Shown: positions 1 through 8,696, counted from the stretch's first letter. The stretch is 64,000 nt of DNA from Candidatus Gastranaerophilales bacterium (GCA_944323285.1 CALURV010000028.1:82223-146222), one strand, 5' to 3'. Notes: generated by a model not told the origin, from the sequence alone. Numbers and translations: made by a program.

Positions 1-517
1 AACAAGAATTAGGACACCCTCTACCTGCTTGTACAGGCAAAAAATCACCAATATTTTTATTAATTAAAATCTCATATTTAGGCATAGGATAAGATAAATT
101 TTCTATAGGAATACTATAAAATGGTTTCAAATTACTATTTCTATAGTCTTCTATCATTTGTGAAAAACTTATTTCCCCGTCTCCAATAATAACACTATCA
201 CAATATTGTTTTATCTCTTGAGGCATCAAACTTGCCATATAACCGCCAATAACAACAGTTTTCCCCCTTTTTTTAAATTCTTTCGCAATATCTATACTTC
301 TTAAAATAGCATGTCCCATACCTGAAATCGCAATTATATCAGCATCCGTATTAAAATTAATATCCTCAATTGTTTCAAGACAAACTTCAAAATCAATATC
401 TTCAGGTATTAATGATGCAAATATTGCAGGAGCTAAACCAACAAAATATAATTTCTTCTTTTTTATTATTTTATTCTTATCATAATAAGGAGTAGGCTGG
501 ATAAATAATATTTTCAT
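1..517 (-). CDS. B12-binding-type radical SAM protein, 3' part cut by window edge
   Basis: The minus strand is open from an ATG at 517 to the window edge, giving about 172 residues that start MKILFIQPTPYY. The N-terminal part looks like a cobalamin-binding Rossmann domain (IIAISGMGH and VVIGGYMASL stretches, then VIIGDGE). The read ends in QAGRGCPNSC, the first two cysteines of a CxxxCxxC cluster motif, so the catalytic barrel lies outside the window. No DxHxxG cobalamin-ligand motif is visible. It overlaps the stop of the upstream gene by four bases (ATGA), so it is translationally coupled and is the last visible gene of the operon. The domain family is clear; the substrate is unknown. Confidence 0.85.
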   Translation of the reverse strand, partial: MKILFIQPTPYYDKNKIIKKKKLYFVGLAPAIFASLIPEDIDFEVCLETIEDINFNTDADIIAISGMGHAILRSIDIAKEFKKRGKTVVIGGYMASLMPQEIKQYCDSVIIGDGEISFSQMIEDYRNSNLKPFYSIPIENLSYPMPKYEILINKNIGDFLPVQAGRGCPNSC

Positions 518-1866
518 AATTCTCTCCTCATTTTTTGAGATATATACTTCCAAAGTATGTTTTTAAAATAAGAAAAAGTCATAAAATCAAATATCCCGGT
601 TTTTCTTGTATATAAATATATTTTTAAAGTTAATTTATAAAATTCAAAATAAAATCTAAAGATTGTTAAACTGGTAGGTTTTAAAACCAAATGAAGAAAA
701 TCCCAAAATGTACAATTATCTGTTATTAATTTATTTTTATATTCATTGAAAATTTTAGTTCCGGGCATAGGAGTAAATATTGATAATGTAGCATATTTCA
801 CATTATTTCTCACAATCCAATTATATAAATTATCAAAATACTTTTTATCTGCATCTATAGGTATTATCATTAAAGCATAACATCTTGCATTTAATTCATT
901 TAATATTCTTATACACTCAATATTTATATCAGAGTTTACCTGTTTATTATAATTATTTAATTCTTGATTAGAATAAGACTCTATTCCTACAAGGAAATAA
1001 ATAAATCCAATTTCAACTAAAGCTTTAATTTGTTCGGGATGAGAAACAATATAATCAGCTCTTGCATAACATATATATTTTTTATTAATTTTACGATTTT
1101 TTATTTCATCAATAAAATTCCATATCCTCTCTTCATCAAATAGAAATATATCATCCGCAATTAAAACATTTTCACAATCCAAATTTTCCAATTCCGTAAT
1201 CACTTTATCTAAAGTCATAACAGAATAATTTCCTGCACTTAACAATTTACAATAACAAAAATTACAATTATAAGGGCAAGACAATGACGTTTTAATTGTT
1301 GCAGTTTCTCTTAAATCAATATAACGGAACCATTCTCTATTCTGATAAAAAAATGTTCTATCAACAATAGGAAGCATGTTAATATTTACAGGAACAAACT
1401 TATTTTCAATCCAAATCCCATCTTGCTTCCAACATAAGCTATTTATTTCAGATAATTTAATACTGCTATTTACAAAACTATTTAAAAATAGTCCAAAAGC
1501 TTGCATATCTTCACTTCTAAATACAAAATCAGTATAATCGCTATAAAAATTTTTATAATTTAATTGTGCATGCACTCCTCCAATAACTGTAATAATATTA
1601 GAGTTTATATTTTTTATAATTTTTGTATATTTTAATATCAACTTTTCTTGAGTGATATATCCAGTAATAGCAACTATATTGGGCTGAAATTGAATAATAG
1701 TTTTAGTAAGACTCTTTTTATTGTTAAACCCATCATAAATTAATACCTCAAAACCTTTTTCTTTTGCAACCGTATAAAGATATTCTAATTCCAATGGTTC
1801 ACTATTTATAACTTGTAAGTACTGTAGTATATTTACAGCAGAAGGTCTAACTAAAAGTATTTTCAT
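514..1866 (-). CDS. B12-binding-domain radical SAM protein
   Basis: About 450 residues. The N-terminal cobalamin-binding-like domain (residues 1-135, MKILLVRP start, IITVIGGVHAQ) is followed by a radical SAM barrel with cluster motif CPYNCNFC at about 197-204, then a C-terminal region with FTPMPGTKIF. I chose the ATG at 1866 because it gives the MKILLVRP start shared with the paralogues; an in-frame GTG at 1872 directly after the upstream TAG is possible. The sequence AGGTGA sits just before the ATG. No DxHxxG motif is seen, so cobalamin, if bound, would be base-off without a protein His ligand. It is closely similar to the genes at 1873 and 3248, suggesting tandem duplication. Family members do methylations, cyclisations and ring contractions; the substrate here is unknown. 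Confidence 0.88.
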   Translation of the reverse strand: MKILLVRPSAVNILQYLQVINSEPLELEYLYTVAKEKGFEVLIYDGFNNKKSLTKTIIQFQPNIVAITGYITQEKLILKYTKIIKNINSNIITVIGGVHAQLNYKNFYSDYTDFVFRSEDMQAFGLFLNSFVNSSIKLSEINSLCWKQDGIWIENKFVPVNINMLPIVDRTFFYQNREWFRYIDLRETATIKTSLSCPYNCNFCYCKLLSAGNYSVMTLDKVITELENLDCENVLIADDIFLFDEERIWNFIDEIKNRKINKKYICYARADYIVSHPEQIKALVEIGFIYFLVGIESYSNQELNNYNKQVNSDINIECIRILNELNARCYALMIIPIDADKKYFDNLYNWIVRNNVKYATLSIFTPMPGTKIFNEYKNKLITDNCTFWDFLHLVLKPTSLTIFRFYFEFYKLTLKIYLYTRKTGIFDFMTFSYFKNILWKYISQKMRREL

Positions 1867-1872
1867 CTTCAC

Positions 1873-3243
1873 CTACTTTTTAGACAACATATTTTTTACA
1901 TAAATACAAAATAACGTCTTAAAACCAAAAAGCATTGATATATTATTCTTTAAAGAGAAATTCTTTCTGACATATTGTATTGAATGTTTTGCTCCATTAA
2001 GTTTTAAAGCTAATTTAATTATTTCAAAATAATATTCTCTTAAAGACATCTTTGAAGGTCTAATTAAAACATCACCAAAATTCCATTTTTCATAATCTTC
2101 AACAGAATAAATAAGTCTATTTTTATATTCTTCATATAAAGGAGTAAGAGGATGCGGAACCAAAGGAGAGAATGTACATAATTCCACTTTCAACTCTCTA
2201 AGATAATTTAGCATCCTTTTGAAATCAGATTTATCCCAATCCGGATGAACAATAAATGACCCCCAACAAGCTACATTATTATCATGTAATATTTTTATAG
2301 CATTATAATTATCATCAATGCTTGTAGGTTTATTATACTCACTAAATCTTTCATTATCAAAAGCTTCTATACCAACAATAACTGCTTTGAGTCCATTACT
2401 TTGCAATCTTGTAATTAATTGCGGTTTTTCTAAGATACTATTTACACTGCCATAACATACAAACTCTTTCTTTATATTTCGTGTTTCTAACAATTCACAA
2501 AATTTTTCCAATCTGCTTCTATGAATAAGAAAATCATTATCACAAATCATTATATAAGGTTCTTTAATATTTTCTATTTGATTAACAATTTCTTCAATAG
2601 GCATTTCTTGTAATTTTCCTTCCAGATGCCAGCGAATACAGAATCTACATCTATTCCTGCAACCAAAAGCAGTTAATACAATAGCACAAGGCTGAAATCC
2701 AACATATCTATACTTCTTTCTATAACGTTCTGATATAGTTCTGTCTGGCACTATATAATCATTGCAACAGAAATCACCATCATTCTTAAAATTTAAAGCA
2801 TTACTGTATATACCATCAATTCGTTCATCTAAACAGCCCTTTTCAATATTATCAATAAGTTTTTTGACATTTTGATGCGTTGTTGATCTAAAAACAAAAT
2901 CCACTTCGGGAATAAAAAATGCATTAGGAAAACACATAGCGTGAATACCGCCTACAATTATTTTTATATTGGAATTAAATTGTTTAGATACTTTAGCAAT
3001 TTTTGTAACATTAACAACATCACTACATTGAGAGGTTATACCAACAATATCAGGTTGAAAATCTTTTAAATATTTTTCAATTTTTCCATTCTTTTCAATC
3101 ATAAAATCAGCAAGTAGAACATCATGTCCTAATTCCTTAAGAATTGTACCAACACAAATTATGCCAAGAGGCTCTCCCACCAAATAATTTCTAACGGTTG
3201 TAATATTTTTATTAACCCAAGGTCTAACTAATAATATTCTCAA
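1873..3243 (-). CDS. B12-binding-domain radical SAM protein
   Basis: 456 residues. Same architecture as its neighbours: cobalamin-binding-like domain at 1-130 (MRILLVRP, IKIIVGGIHAM), radical SAM cluster motif CRNRCRFC at about 195-202, and a C-terminal part with SPLVPHPLTPLYEEY. The start is a TTG at 3243, supported by AAGGAT about seven bases upstream and by the conserved MxILLVRP N-terminus. It is the most divergent of the set: the cluster motif has Arg-rich spacers instead of the CPYNC type, and cysteines (CC) lie near residue 160. Only four bases separate it from the gene at 3248, so they are one transcript. Function beyond radical SAM chemistry is not deducible. Confidence 0.87.
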   Translation of the reverse strand: MRILLVRPWVNKNITTVRNYLVGEPLGIICVGTILKELGHDVLLADFMIEKNGKIEKYLKDFQPDIVGITSQCSDVVNVTKIAKVSKQFNSNIKIIVGGIHAMCFPNAFFIPEVDFVFRSTTHQNVKKLIDNIEKGCLDERIDGIYSNALNFKNDGDFCCNDYIVPDRTISERYRKKYRYVGFQPCAIVLTAFGCRNRCRFCIRWHLEGKLQEMPIEEIVNQIENIKEPYIMICDNDFLIHRSRLEKFCELLETRNIKKEFVCYGSVNSILEKPQLITRLQSNGLKAVIVGIEAFDNERFSEYNKPTSIDDNYNAIKILHDNNVACWGSFIVHPDWDKSDFKRMLNYLRELKVELCTFSPLVPHPLTPLYEEYKNRLIYSVEDYEKWNFGDVLIRPSKMSLREYYFEIIKLALKLNGAKHSIQYVRKNFSLKNNISMLFGFKTLFCIYVKNMLSKK

Positions 3244-3247
3244 TATT

Positions 3248-4525
3248 CTATCCTTTTATTATTTTCATTATATACTGTATAACAACATGCATAGCACCAA
3301 AACCTAACTTTATTGTATTTATAAATCCATATTTTTTTATCATATATAAAGAACTTTTAGGCTTCAATGATAACAAATAATAAAGTTTTAATATTTGGAA
3401 ATAATATTCTCTTACAGTCAATTTTTCTGGTTTTAAAACCAAATGTGCCATATCCCATTTTTCATGTTCTCTATATGGAATAATAAATTTTTCTTTGTAT
3501 TTTTCAAATAATTTTGTACCCGGCATTGGTGTTAAAGGCTGTAAATTAACAAAAACCAAATTCAACTCAGATAAAAATTTATATAATTTTCTAAAATTAT
3601 CCTTATCCCAATCCATACCTAAAATAACAGTTCCATAACATTCAATATCATATTTCTTTAATATTGAAACAGCTTTAATATTATCTGTAACTTTAGTTTT
3701 TTTGTTATAACTATCTAATTCTTCTTGAGTTGAAGATTCAATACCAACAATTACAGCCTTTAATCCATTTTCTTTTAATCGCTTTATTATATCCTCATTA
3801 TTTGCAATAAAATCTGCTCTGCCATATACTAAATATTTTTTCTTTATATTGTGTTTTTCTAACTTTTCTGCAAATTCTAAAAGTCTTTCCCTATTGAATA
3901 AAAAATCATCATCTACAATATAAACTTCTCTTTGTTCTATCGTTAAAAGTTCTTTTATAACATTATCTATCTCTCTTGTTTTGTATGATGAAACTTCTTT
4001 ACAAAAACAGAAATCGCAATTATAAGGACAGCCAAATGAAGTTTTTATTAAAGCACATTTTTTATGAAATAAATAATAATATTTTTTTCTGTATTTTACA
4101 GGTAAACATCTGTCAGGAAGTCTTTCTTTTATATCTTTACAATTTAAAAAATTATACATATCATAAGCATTGGAACATATCTTATCTATATTCTTATCAA
4201 TAAAATCAACAGGATGGACCTCGGAATGAACCCCTCCAACTATAGTTTTAATATTTGAATTGAAAGATTTAACTATATGTGAATAATTTTTTATTACATT
4301 TATATGGCTAATATAACCTGTAAAAGCAACAACATCCGGATTGTATTTTTTTATAAAATATAAAAGTTTTTTATTTTCTAAAATCATATCAATTATAATA
4401 ACTTTATGATTATTAGCACAAAGAACACTCTTTAAAGTCATTAATTCTAATGGCTCACATATCATAACGCTTTGAAGTCCAATTGTTTCCTTATGAGGTT
4501 TAGGTCTTACAAGTAATATCTTCAA
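3248..4525 (-). CDS. B12-binding-domain radical SAM protein
   Basis: 425 residues. N-terminal cobalamin-binding-like domain (MKILLVRPKPHKE, IKTIVGGVHSEVHP), radical SAM cluster motif CPYNCDFC at about 166-173, then LTPMPGTKLFEKY near the C-terminus as in the 514 gene. The start codon is TTG at 4525, and its TTGA overlaps the stop of the methyltransferase gene by four bases, with GAGGA upstream, so translation is coupled. It is the first radical SAM gene of the operon. The insert between the B12 domain and the barrel is shorter than in its paralogues. What is seen is the fold signature and tandem arrangement; the reaction is unknown. Confidence 0.88.
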   Translation of the reverse strand: MKILLVRPKPHKETIGLQSVMICEPLELMTLKSVLCANNHKVIIIDMILENKKLLYFIKKYNPDVVAFTGYISHINVIKNYSHIVKSFNSNIKTIVGGVHSEVHPVDFIDKNIDKICSNAYDMYNFLNCKDIKERLPDRCLPVKYRKKYYYLFHKKCALIKTSFGCPYNCDFCFCKEVSSYKTREIDNVIKELLTIEQREVYIVDDDFLFNRERLLEFAEKLEKHNIKKKYLVYGRADFIANNEDIIKRLKENGLKAVIVGIESSTQEELDSYNKKTKVTDNIKAVSILKKYDIECYGTVILGMDWDKDNFRKLYKFLSELNLVFVNLQPLTPMPGTKLFEKYKEKFIIPYREHEKWDMAHLVLKPEKLTVREYYFQILKLYYLLSLKPKSSLYMIKKYGFINTIKLGFGAMHVVIQYIMKIIKG

Positions 4526-5139
4526 AATCGCTTCCTCATAACAAAACCTGCAATTGTAGGCATAAAAAATTTTTCTTTTAACTCAAATTCCAAAATAATT
4601 TCAAAATCAGTGTCAAAAAGTTCTTTAACTTTTTCTTTTGATAAATATTCTGCCTGCTCTGCCGTTTTTTCAACAATTGTCATTATTAATTTATCATAAA
4701 TATTATTTATTGAAGCTTGAATTAAAATTATATAACCATCATCCTTCAAAATTTTTTTCATATTTTTCATTACACCTATTTTATCCGAATAATAAGGAAA
4801 TGAATGACAACAAGTTATAAAATCAAAAGATTTTTCTCCAAAGTCCATATTTTGAGAATTCTGCACAAAAAACTCACAAAGTAAACTTTTATTTTTCGCT
4901 AAATCTATCATTGATGAAGATTTATCTATTCCTATAAGTTTTGAGTTGGGATAAATATCAGTCAACTCCGCTAATAATTGACCTGTAGCACAACCCAAAT
5001 CTAATAATGAAAAAGAATCATTTTTTATTAGTTTTGAAATCAAAGAAATTGTTTTTTTCCGCGTCGGAGCTAATGAGTATTTTTGAACCCAAAGTTTGTC
5101 ATAATTTTTTGCTAACTTATTCCAGATATTCTTATACAT
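4522..5139 (-). CDS. class I SAM-dependent methyltransferase
   Basis: 205 residues with the Rossmann methyltransferase signature: motif I LLDLGCATGQLL near residues 45-56, an acidic residue ending beta-2 (LIGIDKSSSM), and FDFITCCHSFPYY as motif IV. It is the first gene of the minus-strand operon, overlapping the first radical SAM gene by four bases. Methyltransferases paired with cobalamin-dependent radical SAM enzymes usually tailor the same small molecule or lipid, so a common substrate is plausible, but this is inference. The ATG at 5139 has only a weak GGAAA upstream. Ubiquinone or menaquinone methyltransferase (UbiE-like) is a less likely alternative. Confidence 0.85.
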   Translation of the reverse strand: MYKNIWNKLAKNYDKLWVQKYSLAPTRKKTISLISKLIKNDSFSLLDLGCATGQLLAELTDIYPNSKLIGIDKSSSMIDLAKNKSLLCEFFVQNSQNMDFGEKSFDFITCCHSFPYYSDKIGVMKNMKKILKDDGYIILIQASINNIYDKLIMTIVEKTAEQAEYLSKEKVKELFDTDFEIILEFELKEKFFMPTIAGFVMRKRF

Positions 5140-5171
5140 AAACTTTTATTTCCAAAAGAAATATAACATAA

Positions 5172-5216
5172 ATAAAGTACTTATTCTTTCAGCATATTAT
5201 GAATTTTTATCGAGCA
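5172..5216 (+). repeat. dispersed repeat, short relic (copy D)
   Basis: CTTTCAGCATATTATGAATT followed by TTTATCGAGC matches the right-hand end of the 175-bp dispersed repeat seen in full at 9698, 42120 and 52354. Only the terminal hairpin part remains. It lies between the methyltransferase and the repressor gene. Confidence 0.6.
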
Positions 5217-5217
5217 T

Positions 5218-5871
5218 TTAATAACATTGAGATAAATTTTTAATAACACGCCCAATTATTTTAAAATCTATTTTTTCTAAATCAGCTAATTTATAAAAAG
5301 TTTCTTCATAATTTTTATTCCAATAATAAAACATTAAAGAACCATCAATAGCCTGTTTTATACCATTAATAAATAAAAAATTATCATTTCTTGTTGTATA
5401 AACATATATACCACTTAAAATATTATTAATTGACGTATCAATTATTAATATATCTTGATCTTTGATGGGTTCTTCACCACCATCCATTAAATCACCTGCC
5501 ATTTGAATTATTCTTAAATCTTTTTCATTTTTTTTCCAATTATCTCGCACTAGTGTCGAATCAAGCCATATACTTAAAATATTTGTTTTTTCTATTTTCG
5601 AAATAAAATTAGGATTTTCATAATGTTTAATTTCTATTGTTGTTGAATCGGAATTATTTTCATTATTTACAAACATTTTTCCATTGCCAGTTAATAACCA
5701 ATTAATGTTTACATTTACTTTTTCATATAATTTTATAAAAAATTCGGCAGAAGGTTTATTTTCTCCTCTTTCATATTTACTAAGTTGTTGTTGTAAAATA
5801 CCAATTTTATTAGCAAAATCGCCTTGTTGCATATCTAAAGCTGCTCTTAATTGTTTTAATCTATTTTTCAT
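5218..5871 (-). CDS. XRE-family repressor with S24/LexA-like C-terminal domain
   Basis: 217 residues. An XRE helix-turn-helix occupies residues 1-60 (MKNRLKQLRAALDMQQGDFA, then LSKYERGENKPSAE), followed by a linker and a C-terminal domain resembling the LexA/CI peptidase fold (QMAGDLMDGGEEPIKDQDIL). In active members the motif is GDSM with a catalytic Ser and a later Lys. Here the Ser position reads Leu (GDLM) and the region where Lys is expected reads FINGIKQA, so self-cleavage looks lost. The gene has AGGAG before the ATG at 5871. It is divergent from the response regulator, and a 12-bp palindrome lies in the shared region. Phage-like ancestry is possible but no other phage genes are nearby. 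Confidence 0.82.
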   Translation of the reverse strand: MKNRLKQLRAALDMQQGDFANKIGILQQQLSKYERGENKPSAEFFIKLYEKVNVNINWLLTGNGKMFVNNENNSDSTTIEIKHYENPNFISKIEKTNILSIWLDSTLVRDNWKKNEKDLRIIQMAGDLMDGGEEPIKDQDILIIDTSINNILSGIYVYTTRNDNFLFINGIKQAIDGSLMFYYWNKNYEETFYKLADLEKIDFKIIGRVIKNLSQCY

Positions 5872-5897
5872 TATTCTCCTATTATTACAAAAAAGTA

Positions 5898-5926
5898 TTG
5901 ACTTTAAAACTAATTAGTTGTATAGT
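5898..5926 (+). promoter_or_regulatory. candidate sigma70 promoter with 12-bp palindrome in the spacer
   Basis: TTGACT (5898-5903), 17-base spacer, TATAGT (5921-5926). The spacer contains the perfect palindrome AACTAATTAGTT (5908-5919), a good position for the adjacent XRE repressor to bind. It points toward the response regulator, whose ATG is about 230 bases downstream. The roughly 280-base gap to 6154 holds nothing else I can identify. Confidence 0.55.
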
Positions 5927-6153
5927 ACATAACATAATATTCAAAGGATAAAATGTTTATTATTAAAGGCTATCCGAAATAATTACTATATTAGAGAAAT
6001 ACTATTTATAATTACACTACTCCAATTTAATCATATTTGTTGAAAAACTATGTGGTTAAAATTAAATTTGCTTAATTTTTAAACTAATGTTACTAAAAAA
6101 ATACAATATATGCAAGAATTTTAATAAAATTTATTTATGCAGAAAGAGAAAAA

Positions 6154-6843
6154 ATGATAAAACATAAAGCAACTTGCACAAAAGTCAGAACACTAATAAT
6201 ACAAAAATATACACTTGAAAGACTAGGATTAAGAAATACATTAAAAGAATATCCGTTTATAAACATTATAGGAGAAGCGGAAAACGAGCAAGAAGCATTA
6301 AAAATAATAAACAAAATACAGCTTGATGTAATAATCATGGATTTATTTATAGAAAAACAAGAAAGAATCAATTTAATAAAAAATATAAAATCTAAATTCA
6401 AAAATATAAAAATTATAATACTTACCGAACATACAAAACCTGAAGATATAATTTTAGCGATAAATGCAGGAATAAGTGCCTATTGCATTAAGAATATCAA
6501 ACCCGAAACACTAGCTTTAGTTATAAAAAACGTTGCTATGGGAGCAAATTGGATTGATCCATATATTTCATTAGGTGCATTAAATTTTATTAGTAACTCA
6601 AGTAAATTAAATACAAATTATAATAACGCTGATAAAAAATATTGCAATATAAAATTAACAGAAAGAGAACTTGAAGTATTAAAACACCTTGTCTCGGGAA
6701 AAAGTAATTCAGAAATTGCAAAAGCTCTTATTGTAAGTGTACACACTGCAAAAGCACATGTTTGCAATATATTTCAAAAAATGTGTGTAGAAGACAGAGT
6801 ACAAGCAGCAGTAAAAGCTGTTAGAGAAAATATTATAAATTAG
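6154..6843 (+). CDS. NarL/FixJ-type response regulator with atypical receiver
   Basis: 229 residues. An N-terminal receiver (residues 10-130) keeps the phospho-acceptor Asp63 (VIIMDL), the Thr-like position (ILTEH) and Lys in CIKNI. A LuxR-type HTH follows (LTERELEVLKHLVSGKSNSE, then IAKALIVSVHTAKAHVCNIF). The paired acidic residues that bind Mg2+ at the end of beta-1, normally DD, read QK at 17-18 (LIIQKYTLERLGLR), so phosphorylation may be weak or absent. No histidine kinase lies nearby, so it is an orphan in this window. It probably regulates transcription; the targets are unknown. A degenerate repeat copy follows its stop. Confidence 0.9.
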   Translation: MIKHKATCTKVRTLIIQKYTLERLGLRNTLKEYPFINIIGEAENEQEALKIINKIQLDVIIMDLFIEKQERINLIKNIKSKFKNIKIIILTEHTKPEDIILAINAGISAYCIKNIKPETLALVIKNVAMGANWIDPYISLGALNFISNSSKLNTNYNNADKKYCNIKLTERELEVLKHLVSGKSNSEIAKALIVSVHTAKAHVCNIFQKMCVEDRVQAAVKAVRENIIN

Positions 6844-6916
6844 ATTTAATCTATTATAGTAGTTTGTTACCAAGTCATCCTCTCTAACAAAGTACTCACC
6901 GTTTGAAAATGCCACT
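6844..6916 (+). repeat. dispersed repeat, left-half copy (copy B)
   Basis: The stretch around GTCATCCTCTCTAACAAAGT and the following ACTCACC resembles the left half of the 175-bp repeat; the right half is missing. It lies between the convergent response regulator and acetyltransferase genes. Confidence 0.65.
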
Positions 6917-6938
6917 CGAGAAATTAGTTAGCAAATAC

Positions 6939-7463
6939 TTAATTGAAAAGTATTTTTTCAAATCTAAAAAAATATTGTCCAACTTCTTTGCTCATTCCGC
7001 CAATACTATTGTTTTTTATGTTTGGATTTTTATGTTTGGGGTTAAAAAATTCTACAATATGAAAACCACATTTATTTACATAAAAATGAATATTCCTTTT
7101 ATCAAAATATGGAGTATATGTTTCCCATACTTTTGTTTCGGGGTACATTTTTTCTATATTTAGCCATATTTTTAGCCCTATACCACGACTTTGAAAAGCA
7201 GAGTTTACATATAGTAAATCTAAACTGTTTTTTCGAGTTGTTTTATCAATAATAACAACTACCCCACCTGCTATTTTATCATCAATTAATGCATAAAAAC
7301 CTTGAGAATTAGGCTTAGCAAAAGATTCTTCAATTTCTTCAACTGAAATAATTTGTTCTTTACAAGAACCACAAGAAATTTCGTAGCTTTCTTTAAATGC
7401 TTTTTGAATATCTTTTATAAAAGTTCGCTTATCTTTAATTGGTTTTAAAATTATATTATTCAT
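6939..7463 (-). CDS. GNAT-family N-acetyltransferase
   Basis: About 174 residues from the ATG at 7463 (MNNIILKPIKDKRTF). The GNAT core is visible: DKIAGGVVVIIDKTT as beta-4, LDLLYVNSAFQSRGIG as the acetyl-CoA binding motif A (Q/R-x-x-G-x-G/A type), and HFYVNKCGFHIVEFF near the C-terminus. The frame extends upstream to 7574, but that extension has no GNAT character. The substrate is unknown; members acetylate amino groups on antibiotics, peptides or polyamines. It converges on the response regulator across a repeat relic. Confidence 0.83.
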   Translation of the reverse strand: MNNIILKPIKDKRTFIKDIQKAFKESYEISCGSCKEQIISVEEIEESFAKPNSQGFYALIDDKIAGGVVVIIDKTTRKNSLDLLYVNSAFQSRGIGLKIWLNIEKMYPETKVWETYTPYFDKRNIHFYVNKCGFHIVEFFNPKHKNPNIKNNSIGGMSKEVGQYFFRFEKILFN

Positions 7464-7710
7464 AATGTCTATTGTAACATACAAAACTTGTTTTTCTAGA
7501 ATAGAGACATAGTAAGCAATAGATTTATTATTTAATTTTTTATTTTTTAGAGCGAAAACCAAACATTTTTGCAACTGGATTAAATTTTCAACTGTCTAGA
7601 AAATATTTTGTAATTTCAAGTCCTAATAAAGTCAATTCTAAGACATTGAAGAATCAATATCATACAACTTCCAACTGATATAATTTATTATTAACAGGTG
7701 AATATGAGAA

Positions 7711-7757
7711 TACAAATTCACTCCCACTTTCAGCTTATCATGAATTTTTACCCTGAC
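7711..7757 (+). repeat. dispersed repeat, right-end relic (copy C)
   Basis: CAAATTCACTCCCACTTTCA, then AGCTTATCATGAATTTTTAC, matches the right-end hairpin region of the 175-bp repeat. The 250-base gap between 7575 and the tRNA holds only this relic and the tRNA terminator. Confidence 0.6.
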
Positions 7758-7780
7758 AAATTGGGCTTTAAAATACAAAA

Positions 7781-7812
7781 AATAAAAAAGAGCTGACTAT
7801 TAACATCAACTC
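7781..7812 (-). terminator. rho-independent terminator after tRNA-Gln
   Basis: On the minus strand, GAGTTGA and TCAGCTC form a 7-bp stem with one G-T pair around a 9-base loop, followed by TTTTTTATT. It begins about nine bases after the tRNA 3' end. Confidence 0.75.
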
Positions 7813-7820
7813 TCAAAAAA

Positions 7821-7893
7821 CTGGGACGGAAGGATTCGAACCTCCGAGATGCCTGGACCAAAACCAGGTGCCTTACCACTTGGCGACGTCCCA
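7821..7893 (-). tRNA. tRNA-Gln (anticodon TTG)
   Basis: 73-base cloverleaf: acceptor TGGGACG/CGTCCCA with discriminator G, D-arm GCCAAGTGGTAAGGC, anticodon stem CCTGG/CCAGG with loop TTTTGGT (anticodon TTG, reads CAA/CAG), and T-arm GGAGGTTCGAATCCTTCC. The U1-A72 pair is typical of tRNA-Gln. CCA is not encoded. It has its own promoter and terminator. Confidence 0.95.
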
Positions 7894-7909
7894 TCATTTC
7901 AACTCTTAT

Positions 7910-7938
7910 ATATTATTAAGAGCAAAGTTAAAAGTCAA
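7910..7938 (-). promoter_or_regulatory. promoter of tRNA-Gln(TTG)
   Basis: On the minus strand, TTGACT (7938-7933), 17-base spacer, TAATAT (7915-7910), ending 17 bases before the tRNA 5' end. This is a near-consensus sigma70 layout. Confidence 0.65.
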
Positions 7939-8039
7939 GTTATTTTATGTCTTTTTATTATTTTAATATATACTTTTATTTATTTTTATGGGTTAATTAT
8001 ATTATAAGTTTATATATAATTATAAAAGGAAATAAAAAA

Positions 8040-8696
8040 ATGCAAGCAAGACGTGCTGCCAGAGAACTAGCCTTAATTCTTTTTTCACAAATGGATACAA
8101 TCCAGAACTTAAATAAATGGGATTTTCAAGATATTGTATTAAAGTCAGTAAGAACACTTACTAATAATGCAACTGATGAATTAAAATCTTCAACAGTTGA
8201 AATTTTAAAAATGAAAGAATTTATAGAAGAATATGAATCTAATCATCCTAAAAATTTAGAAAGACCTATCGACGTTTCAAACATACCAGTTCCAATTCCA
8301 ATGACATCTGACATGCAAGGTGGGTTAGATGAATTATTAAATATAGCAGAAAAGACTATGCTTGCAATTGAAATAGCAGAAATGGCGACCCTGGAAGAAA
8401 ATTCTGACGTTAAAGAATATATTGTTAAAATAGCTAATGCATATAAAGAAAATAAAGCTGAAATAGATGAACAAATCAAAAAATATGCTTTCGGTTGGGA
8501 TATCAATAGACTAGTAAAAATGGATAAAGATATACTAAGAATTGCAATTTGTGAACTATTATTTGTTAAAGATGCTCCATTAAAAGTTATTATTGATGAA
8601 GCAGTTGAACTCGCAAAAAAATACTCAACGGAAGATTCATCTTCTTTTGTTAACGGTATTCTAGGAAAAGTTGTTATTGAAAACAATTTAAAATAA
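8040..8696 (+). CDS. nusB: transcription antitermination factor NusB
   Basis: 218 residues from the ATG at 8040 (MQARRAARELALILFSQMD), preceded by AAAGGA. NusB signatures are the N-terminal RRxARELAL and the C-terminal block LVKMDKDILRIAICELLF, then LKVIIDEAVELAKKYSTEDS and SFVNGILGKV. NusB binds boxA RNA with S10 (NusE) in antitermination of rRNA operons. The protein is longer than the roughly 140 residues of E. coli NusB because of an insert around residues 50-130, as in cyanobacterial NusB. The frame extends upstream to 7947, but those residues are not NusB-like. ftsY follows 12 bases later, so they are probably co-transcribed. Confidence 0.95.
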   Translation: MQARRAARELALILFSQMDTIQNLNKWDFQDIVLKSVRTLTNNATDELKSSTVEILKMKEFIEEYESNHPKNLERPIDVSNIPVPIPMTSDMQGGLDELLNIAEKTMLAIEIAEMATLEENSDVKEYIVKIANAYKENKAEIDEQIKKYAFGWDINRLVKMDKDILRIAICELLFVKDAPLKVIIDEAVELAKKYSTEDSSSFVNGILGKVVIENNLK

